Of a stretch of DNA of 46,998 nucleotides, positions 15,983 through 23,966 are shown piece after piece. Source of the DNA: a virus. The number at the start of each line of letters is the position of its first letter. Position 1 is the stretch's first letter. The stretch lies in the IMG/VR virus record IMGVR_UViG_3300036985_001013, positions 1 to 46,998 of that record. The stretch is one strand, 5' to 3'. A program made the position numbers and the translations under genes. The notes beneath the pieces are model-generated. The model saw only the letters and a program-made list of their open reading frames with translations, had not been told where the DNA came from and did no database searches.

Positions 15983-16849
15983 ATGTCTAAAGTAATATTC
16001 ATAAAGTTAACCAAAGCCTCTTCTAGAAGTGGTCCGTTTGATATTTCTGATAATCTCGGAAATGTTCTGGCCATAGATGTGCCTAGAAGCGTACTGATTT
16101 CAGGGGTTAGTTACTCTGTGGATGATCTTGTCAGTGTTATTGTTATCAAGTCCAAAGGCTTGTGCAAAAAGACAATCAACTTCCCTATTAGTGAAATTAT
16201 ACCTTCTCAGCAAGTTATTCTTACATTCACTCCTTCTAAGCAGGCTTGCTTGTGGAGACACTTGACTGATGTAGTGAACTATAACTACTTTTATGGTGTG
16301 GTGGAGCCTTACATCATCGAGTATCCTTTTTCATACCAGTTCTATGATGAAATCTTACAGAATGTAAAAGATTACACCAAAGCTTACAATTATCTTATTG
16401 ATGGTACTGGTGTATTTAATGACAACAATAGGATTGAAGTGGATAACCAGTGGTTCAACAAGGCTGTTCTGTATAATGGACAACAGTCAACGGGTGTACT
16501 TGAGCTTGTTCCCAAGCCAATTAACAACCTAAGTGAATACTTAAAATATCCAATATACAACGCTGAGAGTAAGACAATCATCTATACAAAGAGTGATAAC
16601 TTCTATCAGTATAACATCTTCTGGTCTTTGGTAAAAAATAAATCCATCCCATTGTTCATAACTACTTGTGAATCACTATCTTTGGACAAATTTGTCAACC
16701 AGGCAAATATGGACTATGGCAAGCGTTCTTTCAAGAAAGAGCCCCTAAGAGCTAAAGATCTGAAGGTGAGACACATTCTGGACAATAGTTCCACAGCACA
16801 CTTAGTTTCCCAATTCATTATTACACCTGCTCAAATTTCTTACAAGTAA
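15983..16849 (+). CDS. Separate C-terminal muzzle segment with new N-terminal beta domain (288 aa)
   Basis: Residues 1 to about 72 form a small beta domain (SGPFDISDN, SVLISGVSY, SKGLCKKTINFPI) resembling domain 1 of the gene at 5920. After about residue 88 the sequence changes to CLWRHLTDVVNYNYFYG, VEPYIIEYPFSYQFYDEIL, NKAVLYNGQQSTGVLELVPK, ANMDYGKRSFKKEPLRAKDL and a terminal VSQFIITPAQISYK. From memory, this is the normal C-terminal continuation of muzzle-type proteins, directly after the SWISFHSYIPNFYI region found in the upstream gene. It starts 9 bases after the muzzle stop. It is therefore probably assembled with the upstream product as a two-chain muzzle. Confidence 0.65.
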   Translation: MSKVIFIKLTKASSRSGPFDISDNLGNVLAIDVPRSVLISGVSYSVDDLVSVIVIKSKGLCKKTINFPISEIIPSQQVILTFTPSKQACLWRHLTDVVNYNYFYGVVEPYIIEYPFSYQFYDEILQNVKDYTKAYNYLIDGTGVFNDNNRIEVDNQWFNKAVLYNGQQSTGVLELVPKPINNLSEYLKYPIYNAESKTIIYTKSDNFYQYNIFWSLVKNKSIPLFITTCESLSLDKFVNQANMDYGKRSFKKEPLRAKDLKVRHILDNSSTAHLVSQFIITPAQISYK

Positions 16850-16850
16850 A

Positions 16851-19800
16851 ATGGCTAATAAGATTACATGTACATGTGGACATTCCTGGAATAAATCAGA
16901 TTCCAGCAAGAAAGACATGAACGTATGCCATATCTGTGGAAAGGATAACACTATGAAAAATGGTGGGTGGTTAGACAAATATGAACAAGGAGGACTAGTT
17001 TTAAAACAAAAGACTCACGATAATTACGGAAAGAAACCTAATGCTAACTATCCTGAGGTAACTCTTCCTCCAGGATTTGTAGGACAAGGATATAACATTC
17101 AAGGACGTAACTATAGTCCTGCATGGGGTGGACAGTTTCAGAATGGTGGTAATTTGATGCCTCCTATGGCTGGAGCTGATCAAACAGTTCCCATGGCTCA
17201 AAAAGGAACCAGACAACCCATCTATACATCAGACCCTCAAGATCCTAGATTAAGAAACTATCAGGATAGTTTGAATTTGTACAAAGCTTATCAAATGCAG
17301 GATAAGTTAATGGGACCTGGTAGTGGACCAAGTGATTATAAGTTTAAATGGACTACAGATGAACTTAAAAAAGGAAGAGTTAAGAAGATTGTTAAAGGGT
17401 TAGAGGAGGTTGGTCCAATATCTGAAGATTTTCAAAGCGAAAAAGATCAGTTTAAAAAAGGTTTTAATGATTTTACATCTAGACGAGAAGATAAAAAGTT
17501 AATAGATTATTATGAGAGTTTGGGATTTGGACCTAATCAAATAATGTATCATTCTTCTCCAGATGTAATTAGTGATAAGATTAGAGCTATTGGTACTTAT
17601 TTTGATGGCACTGCTAATAGTCCTATTTATAAAAAACCTGTACAACCTGTCGTATACAAAAAACCCATACTTGAAAAACCAAGCCTTAGTGTTGATCTTC
17701 CTAACATTGAACTCACTGATGTTAGACCTTCTATAGCTCAACCTACATTTGAACAGGCAAGAGTGGATATGTCTAAGCCCACTAAATACAGCTATACCTA
17801 TCCCACATTTGATAAGGATGTTCAGAAGACAATGTATTTCCCTGACAGAAGCAGCTGGAAAACATTTGTAGAACAACAAAGAGGAGCTAGTTCCCAGGAA
17901 GGAAAAGATTATGGATCTGCTACAGGGCAGTTTGCAATGGGTGGAAGTATTCCTGGTGCTGTAGGATTCACATACGCACGTACAGCTGGGGCTGCTCCTT
18001 CAGAAGGTCCTTATGCTAAGAAAACTCTTCCTAGTGCACAAGATGGTGAAGAAGTAACATATACACATAATCCATCAGGTTCTAGAGAAGCGTACACGTT
18101 GAAGAGAACTGTAACTCCGTACACTTCAAAAAGAGATATACGTAGGCTTACACAGATGCCCACTGATCCTAGACAAGTTAACTTTCTTTCTAACTATGCT
18201 GGAGCAATAGGAGAGCCTGGATTAGAAGGATTTCAATACCCAACCTCTGTACCATTTGAAGGGAAAAAGCATTGGAATATAGATAGATTTATAATTGATC
18301 CTCAATTTGGTACCAGTTATCCAGAATTACGCAATCAAGCAAGTACAAGAGAAGAAATGAGAAATAATGTACTTGCTGATATGTACAAGTACAACATGCT
18401 TCAGAATCCTGACAAAAGAGGAAAAGCTTGGAGACAAGCTAAAAGATTTGTCAGAACAGAAATAGATCCAAGAACCAGTGGTGCATATTATGAAGAAGCT
18501 GTAAGATCTAAATTGCCTTTTGCAGCTGGTTCAATTACAGATGCTGTTGATGAGTCCTACATGAGAGGTTTTGGTATAGCTCAAAGTTCTGCTCAAAGTC
18601 CAGAAATTAGTGATGATGATTTCTACACTGCAGACTTTAAAAATAAACCAATAACAGAGTCTAGAGCAAAAGAGGTTGCAACAGATTGGTTAAGAAATTA
18701 CAAAGGCTTATCTAAAAAACAAGCTAAGCAATACATTCAGTCTTTACCAACCTATACCAAATTTAGAGCAGTTAATTCCTCAAAACCCTCAAACAATACA
18801 GCCACCTGTCCTCCAGGTTATGAGTTTAATTATGAGGTGCAGGAATGTTTACCTAAAAAATCTAAGTTTGGCGGTGTTACAGAGACATTACCTAGTGCAC
18901 AGGATGGATTAATGACTGGAAAAGATTACTATGAGCAATGGATGAACTCTCCAATGTACAAACAAATGCTTGAGACGAGTGTTCAAGGTCCAGAACTTGA
19001 AAGAATATCTCAAGGAAGAACAAAGAGTTATAGTTTGCCATATTCAGTAGTACCAACAAACTTTGAAGATCCTACAGTTGGTGGAGAAAGAAGATATCGT
19101 GTAAGAACCCCTCTAACTGCAACTTCCAAAGAGTTGGAAGAAATGACCAGTGCTCTGAGATATGCAGCTGCAAATCCAAAAGATAAAGATGCTGTTAGAA
19201 AAGCTAAACAAATAATGGAACCAACGATTACAGGTTGGGATGTATTAATAAATAAACAATTCAAGCCAGGAACTGCAAGATATGAAAGTACACTTGCTCA
19301 TGAGCTTGGACATTTAACTGATGCTCCTTTTGTTCCAGGAAAACTTTCTGCTTCTGATTTAAAGAAGTTTGATACAAGAGATTATATACCAGCTTCTGAT
19401 AAAGAGAAAATAAAAAAATATACAGAAAACAAAACCCTTGATGAATACAATAAGTATCTGAGTAATCCTAAAGAAACTAGACAGTTTCTCAATGAACTTA
19501 GATATGTAGGAAAAACACAAGGTATCTATGATCCTTTTACAGAAAAAATAACTGTTGATAAGTTTAGAAAAATTAGTGGAGATCAATCACCATCAAAAGA
19601 TGCTCTTTTACATTTGTATAGTGAGGATGAGATTGTAGATATGTTGAACAGCATATCAAAAGCTCCACAAGAAGGAATTCCTACAGCCCAGAATGGTCAG
19701 GAAATGTCCTTCTACCAACATGGACTAGATTGGACTCCTAGAAACATTAGTAGGAATGGAGGATGGTTGGATAAGTTTGAAGAAGGTGGTGAGATTGTAA

Positions 19801-20126
19801 AAGATAATGAGGGCTATTGGAATCCTCAAAACTGGGGAAAGCCTGTTGAAATCAATTCTAATAAAATCACCATGGAAGGTGTATTAGAACCTCTCCTTGG
19901 AGTGTCTGATACAGGAGATACACAGATGATGTATCCTGGCAAAAATTACACTTTCAATGGAACCAAGGTGGTGGAATATCCAAGAGAATATTTCACAGCA
20001 AGAGATGGCAAAAGTGTAAATAGAGCTGATGAGTACCCCTTGGAGAAACTAGATAATCTTCTTAATTTTACTAATTATAATAAACCTCAAAAAGCCAAGA
20101 ATGGCTGGCTTGATAAATATCAATAA
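16851..20126 (+). CDS. Large probable ejected protein with zinc ribbon and HELGH peptidase site (1091 aa)
   Basis: Residues 7-29 have a zinc-ribbon arrangement (C7, C9, C26, C29). The motif NGGWLDKYEQGG follows at 37-48, recurs as NGGWLDKFEEGG at 969-980, and KNGWLDKYQ is the very C-terminus. AQ(D/N)G occurs at 396-399, 683-686 and 946-949, each after a short hydrophobic/Pro lead such as LPS. A zincin site lies at 817-821 (AHELGHLTD), so the central C-terminal region is probably a metallopeptidase; the third ligand is not assigned. A short Cys segment (CPPGYEFNYEVQECLP) lies near 660. Between motifs the chain is polar and low in complexity. Position after the muzzle matches cargo proteins of crAss-like phages. 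Confidence 0.65.
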   Translation: MANKITCTCGHSWNKSDSSKKDMNVCHICGKDNTMKNGGWLDKYEQGGLVLKQKTHDNYGKKPNANYPEVTLPPGFVGQGYNIQGRNYSPAWGGQFQNGGNLMPPMAGADQTVPMAQKGTRQPIYTSDPQDPRLRNYQDSLNLYKAYQMQDKLMGPGSGPSDYKFKWTTDELKKGRVKKIVKGLEEVGPISEDFQSEKDQFKKGFNDFTSRREDKKLIDYYESLGFGPNQIMYHSSPDVISDKIRAIGTYFDGTANSPIYKKPVQPVVYKKPILEKPSLSVDLPNIELTDVRPSIAQPTFEQARVDMSKPTKYSYTYPTFDKDVQKTMYFPDRSSWKTFVEQQRGASSQEGKDYGSATGQFAMGGSIPGAVGFTYARTAGAAPSEGPYAKKTLPSAQDGEEVTYTHNPSGSREAYTLKRTVTPYTSKRDIRRLTQMPTDPRQVNFLSNYAGAIGEPGLEGFQYPTSVPFEGKKHWNIDRFIIDPQFGTSYPELRNQASTREEMRNNVLADMYKYNMLQNPDKRGKAWRQAKRFVRTEIDPRTSGAYYEEAVRSKLPFAAGSITDAVDESYMRGFGIAQSSAQSPEISDDDFYTADFKNKPITESRAKEVATDWLRNYKGLSKKQAKQYIQSLPTYTKFRAVNSSKPSNNTATCPPGYEFNYEVQECLPKKSKFGGVTETLPSAQDGLMTGKDYYEQWMNSPMYKQMLETSVQGPELERISQGRTKSYSLPYSVVPTNFEDPTVGGERRYRVRTPLTATSKELEEMTSALRYAAANPKDKDAVRKAKQIMEPTITGWDVLINKQFKPGTARYESTLAHELGHLTDAPFVPGKLSASDLKKFDTRDYIPASDKEKIKKYTENKTLDEYNKYLSNPKETRQFLNELRYVGKTQGIYDPFTEKITVDKFRKISGDQSPSKDALLHLYSEDEIVDMLNSISKAPQEGIPTAQNGQEMSFYQHGLDWTPRNISRNGGWLDKFEEGGEIVKDNEGYWNPQNWGKPVEINSNKITMEGVLEPLLGVSDTGDTQMMYPGKNYTFNGTKVVEYPREYFTARDGKSVNRADEYPLEKLDNLLNFTNYNKPQKAKNGWLDKYQ

Positions 20127-20127
20127 T

Positions 20128-23100
20128 ATGAAAGCAAAAATGCTCAAAATCGCTGGTGTTAAATCTGAAAAGGAATTCTACAAGAAGTATCCTACAGAGG
20201 AAGCTTTTATGAAAGCTCATGGTAAGGAGTTTAAAAAAGCCCAGATTGGCACATACATTAGTAAACAAGCTAATCCACAGCCATTTATCCCAATGGACAT
20301 TGGTGCATTACAAGAGTACTATTCGTATTTATCAGAAGCTGGTCAGAAAGAAAGTGAACCAAGTACAGTTGATGCAATTGGATCTGCGTTGGAAGGAGTG
20401 GGTAAAGAGAATGCGACTGGTAAGAAAGGTAAGAAGATCAAGAAAGCACAAGTTGGTGATATTCTTGGGCTAGGGCAAGGTCCTCAGCTTGGTGGAGGTC
20501 CTGCAATTGGTGGTGAGTTCAACTGGCAAAATAATATTGGCGGCACTCCTTATCAAGCTTCTGATACAAGAGGAACATCTGGGGTAGGAGCTGTAGCAAA
20601 AAAGAAATTTGACCCTACATCCCTCATTCCTGTAGCAGGCGGTATTATCAAGGGGATTGGAATGCTCAAAGAAGAAAGAGAAGAAAAAAGAAGAGCTGAT
20701 CAGTCTAGACAATTAACAGGTGTACAAGCAAAAGCTGCTGGCACAAGACCAGAAGCTATTAAAAGACAATACGTTAGACCTGAGGATGTTATCATTCAGC
20801 CAGAACAAATGTTCCCTACATATGGTGTAGGTACAAATGTACTTGCTCAAGATGGTGCTGTAATCAATCAGATTGGTGGCAATCCTACAGAGATTCAGAA
20901 CATGTACAATCCTGGCACCATCTATACAGATCTTGGATATGAGCCTTTGAATGATACAGATAAAATGAAATCCTATTATGCAGGAGGAAAGCTTTCAAAA
21001 GCTGGTTTTGGTGATTTTATTGACAAGGCACAAGGTTTTGGAACCACTGGTGGATTTGGTGATGTGATGAGTGCTGTAGGACCTTATGGTGGTAATCTTG
21101 GAAATCTGCTAGGTGGTGGAGGATTTGAACCTAGTGGTGGAGGACAAATAGGTTCTTCTATTGGTGGTATCTTTGGTCCTGTTGGTGGATTTGTAGGAGG
21201 TGTTCTGGGTGGTATTCTTGATAAGAACCCTGCGAAGATAAAGCAATTCAGAGAAGAAGCAAATAAGAATATCTGGAACACTGTGGGAGCAACTGCAGGA
21301 ATTGGATTCCAAAATCAGAATAGAGCATACATGGAAGATGGTGGAATTATTAAGGCTCAAGATGGCAAAGATCTCACCAAGAAAGATGGCAAGTGTAAAG
21401 CTGAAGAAGCTCGAAATAGAGCTGATAGAGCACAGAGTAAAGTTGATGCTAGCGCAAATGCTGCATGGGATAGAGAAGTTGCTAGAGATAATAAAGAAAT
21501 TGCAAGACAAAACGCTCAAAGGATGGCTGACTATCTGAGTGAGGGATTTACAGGATATGGTGATAAGATTAAGAAGAAAGATTTTGAAGCTGCCTATCAA
21601 ACATTTGCAACACAGAATCCTGAACTAGCTAAAGACAGACTTCTTTATACATTAGCAAATAAAGAACTTAACAAGGTTCGTAATAACCCTGATTATCTGA
21701 TGCGAAATGTTCTTAGAAGAACAGATCCCAATCTTGACTACAAAACTCTCACACTTCCTCAACTTATGCAAACAATGCAAAAAGGATATGGAAGTGGACA
21801 GGGATATTACGATGCTTGGAAAGAAGGATTTCCAATGAGACAATCTGCAATACAGCAAGTTGTTCCTATTCAACAACAAAATGGTGGAGAAACCTCTGAA
21901 TATGAGTGGGTTAGCCATACATGGCAGCCACAGGTGATCACCACCTTTGGAGAGCACAAAGTGTCTGATCTTCTAAAGCCCCCTCATGATGCAGATATGT
22001 TGAGAGCTGGTGGTCATCTAAAAGCTTACACTCCTCCTAGTGAAGCAGCTATGTCTACAGAAAGACCTATGATGCAAGATGGTGGAGACATTAATGTATA
22101 TTGGGGTGGATATGTAGAACCTACAGCACAAAATCCTTTCCTACCAGGGGATGGTATGCAATTGGAAGGTTTTGGACAATCTCACGATGAGTCTGATGGA
22201 AAAGGTAATACAGGCATTGGTATTGACTTTGGTGGAAATCCTGTAGAGATAGAGAGAAGAGAACCTATGGTTAAACTTAGGGATGGTAGTACAGGAGATC
22301 AAAATCTTACAGTGTTTGGAAACATTAACATCACCAAAGGATTAGCAAGTCTATTAGATAATCCAAAGATTGATAATAAAGACATAGCTGGTATGAAATT
22401 TAAAAATGCTATGAGGTTAATAGGTGATAAAACAAATAAACAGAACAAGATAATTGAAGATGCAACTAATAAGATTAACTCATTGGATGTTGAGTCTTCT
22501 TTTGATAAACTTGCTCTTGGTACAGAACAAATGAGAATTCTAGGAGCTAATCAAAAGCTAATGAAATATGCTGACCAAACAGAGGATCTTGCTGCTCTTC
22601 AGAATGCAATCAATGACACAAAAGAAGAAGAAGGGCTTGTAGACATTACAGATGAAGGGGATGTAAAAGCTGAAAGAGGTGCTAAAATCTCTAAAGCTCA
22701 GGATGGAAAGAAACTCTCTAAACTGGAAGCACTTCCAAATGTTCCTAAAGGACAAAAAAAGAGTGGGAGTTTCTGGGGTAGTGTTACACAAGAGCAGTTT
22801 GAAGAAATGAAAACCAGAAACCCTTGGTATGATTGGGACAGCTTTAATCCTGGTAAAAAAGGAGACACTAAAAAATTCCAAACAGAATTTAATAGAAGGG
22901 CAAAAGAGATTGGAAGTAGTGCTCGTTTGAGAGAGGATGATGCTTTTGGTGAGCAAACTGCTAGTGCAAAAGGGTTGTATGATGAAGCTACACCAAAAGG
23001 AAGAATGCAGAGAATTGATCTTGGTAGAGCTTACAAAGGACTTCCACCAATTACACTCCCAACACCCAAACAACCAAATTTCGAAGGACTGTTAAAAAAA

Positions 23101-23880
23101 CCTACCATCGTTCCTAATAAGAGGAATGCATTCATGGACATTTTTAATCAGGTGCTTCCCTACCTGAGACCTTCTGATGCTGAGGAACTTGATCCTACGC
23201 AACTTATGGGTGAGATGTATGCTTTGGCTAATAATCAGGTGGAACCTGTTCAGGCTCAGAAGTTTACGCCTGAGCTAGGTATTCCCTATGACATCTCTTT
23301 GCAGGACATGCTGAATGAGAATCAGGCTGATTACAATGCTACACAAAGACTGGTGGGATATCAACCAGCAGCCCTTTCTCAGCTCAATTCTCAGAAATAT
23401 AAGGCTAACCAAAGAGTGCTTGCTGAACAGTTTAGACTAAACCAGGCTCAGAAAGACAGAGTGTATGGTGAGAACAGAAACATCCTGAATCAAGCTAAGC
23501 TTCAGAATCTGGGTATTTTGGATCAGCAGTATGCTAGACAGGCTCAAGCTTTGTCTAATACCAAAGCTACAACACAGGCTGCCCTAAACTCTATTACTAG
23601 CAAATATGCTCAGAACAAGCTGGATAACAGGACATTAGCTGTATATGAGAACATGTACAACTACCGCTATGACCCTCGTTTCAGAGCTATCAACATGAAT
23701 CCTTTGCAACAATTTGATACCACTGTGGGAGGATCAACTGCTTCAAGTAGAACAGGCGGTCTTGCTCCAGGCTATGAGTTCACATATGATGCTAATGGAA
23801 ATATCATCGGAACTAGAAAGACAAGTAAGGATGAAACAGCTAGAAATGGTTCTATTGTAAAAAACTTAAAAAACATCTAA
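20128..23880 (+). CDS. Large probable ejected protein with Gly-zipper and peptidoglycan-binding-like stretch (1250 aa)
   Basis: The ATG at 20128 is preferred because it lies 1 base after the upstream stop and gives the MKAKMLKIAGVKSEKEFYKK start; an in-frame ATG at 20101 would overlap. AQxG-type motifs occur near residues 38, 107, 240, 410, 585 (QNGG), 650 (QDGG) and 857. Residues 342-364 form a 23-residue hydrophobic Gly-rich segment (GG pairs every 3-4 residues), a plausible membrane-active helix. Residues about 900-950 (WYDWDSFNPG, then FQTEFN and FGEQTASA) look like a peptidoglycan-binding domain. The C-terminal 200 residues are Gln/Asn-rich helix. These features fit a protein that helps DNA cross the envelope. 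Confidence 0.6.
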   Translation: MKAKMLKIAGVKSEKEFYKKYPTEEAFMKAHGKEFKKAQIGTYISKQANPQPFIPMDIGALQEYYSYLSEAGQKESEPSTVDAIGSALEGVGKENATGKKGKKIKKAQVGDILGLGQGPQLGGGPAIGGEFNWQNNIGGTPYQASDTRGTSGVGAVAKKKFDPTSLIPVAGGIIKGIGMLKEEREEKRRADQSRQLTGVQAKAAGTRPEAIKRQYVRPEDVIIQPEQMFPTYGVGTNVLAQDGAVINQIGGNPTEIQNMYNPGTIYTDLGYEPLNDTDKMKSYYAGGKLSKAGFGDFIDKAQGFGTTGGFGDVMSAVGPYGGNLGNLLGGGGFEPSGGGQIGSSIGGIFGPVGGFVGGVLGGILDKNPAKIKQFREEANKNIWNTVGATAGIGFQNQNRAYMEDGGIIKAQDGKDLTKKDGKCKAEEARNRADRAQSKVDASANAAWDREVARDNKEIARQNAQRMADYLSEGFTGYGDKIKKKDFEAAYQTFATQNPELAKDRLLYTLANKELNKVRNNPDYLMRNVLRRTDPNLDYKTLTLPQLMQTMQKGYGSGQGYYDAWKEGFPMRQSAIQQVVPIQQQNGGETSEYEWVSHTWQPQVITTFGEHKVSDLLKPPHDADMLRAGGHLKAYTPPSEAAMSTERPMMQDGGDINVYWGGYVEPTAQNPFLPGDGMQLEGFGQSHDESDGKGNTGIGIDFGGNPVEIERREPMVKLRDGSTGDQNLTVFGNINITKGLASLLDNPKIDNKDIAGMKFKNAMRLIGDKTNKQNKIIEDATNKINSLDVESSFDKLALGTEQMRILGANQKLMKYADQTEDLAALQNAINDTKEEEGLVDITDEGDVKAERGAKISKAQDGKKLSKLEALPNVPKGQKKSGSFWGSVTQEQFEEMKTRNPWYDWDSFNPGKKGDTKKFQTEFNRRAKEIGSSARLREDDAFGEQTASAKGLYDEATPKGRMQRIDLGRAYKGLPPITLPTPKQPNFEGLLKKPTIVPNKRNAFMDIFNQVLPYLRPSDAEELDPTQLMGEMYALANNQVEPVQAQKFTPELGIPYDISLQDMLNENQADYNATQRLVGYQPAALSQLNSQKYKANQRVLAEQFRLNQAQKDRVYGENRNILNQAKLQNLGILDQQYARQAQALSNTKATTQAALNSITSKYAQNKLDNRTLAVYENMYNYRYDPRFRAINMNPLQQFDTTVGGSTASSRTGGLAPGYEFTYDANGNIIGTRKTSKDETARNGSIVKNLKNI

Positions 23881-23921
23881 CTAACTCAGTTATAGCGAAT
23901 TACCAAAACTCGTTAGAACTC

Positions 23922-23952
23922 TTGGAAATTCTAATATTTCATATTACATTTG
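23922..23952 (+). promoter_or_regulatory. Bacteroidota-type promoter candidate before the RNA polymerase block
   Basis: TTG (23922-23924), a 20-base A/T-rich spacer and TACATTTG (23945-23952), which matches TAnnTTTG exactly. It lies in an 86-base gap, 14 bases before the ATG at 23967, giving a very short leader. It would allow separate control of the 878-aa, polymerase and nuclease genes. Confidence 0.55.
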
Positions 23953-23966
23953 TAACTTAATATCCC

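Noticed and set aside
20101-20127. Earlier in-frame ATG for the second large ejected protein
   Set aside because: It would overlap the end of the preceding gene by 26 bases; the ATG at 20128, 1 base after the stop, gives a more natural start. Not fully excluded.
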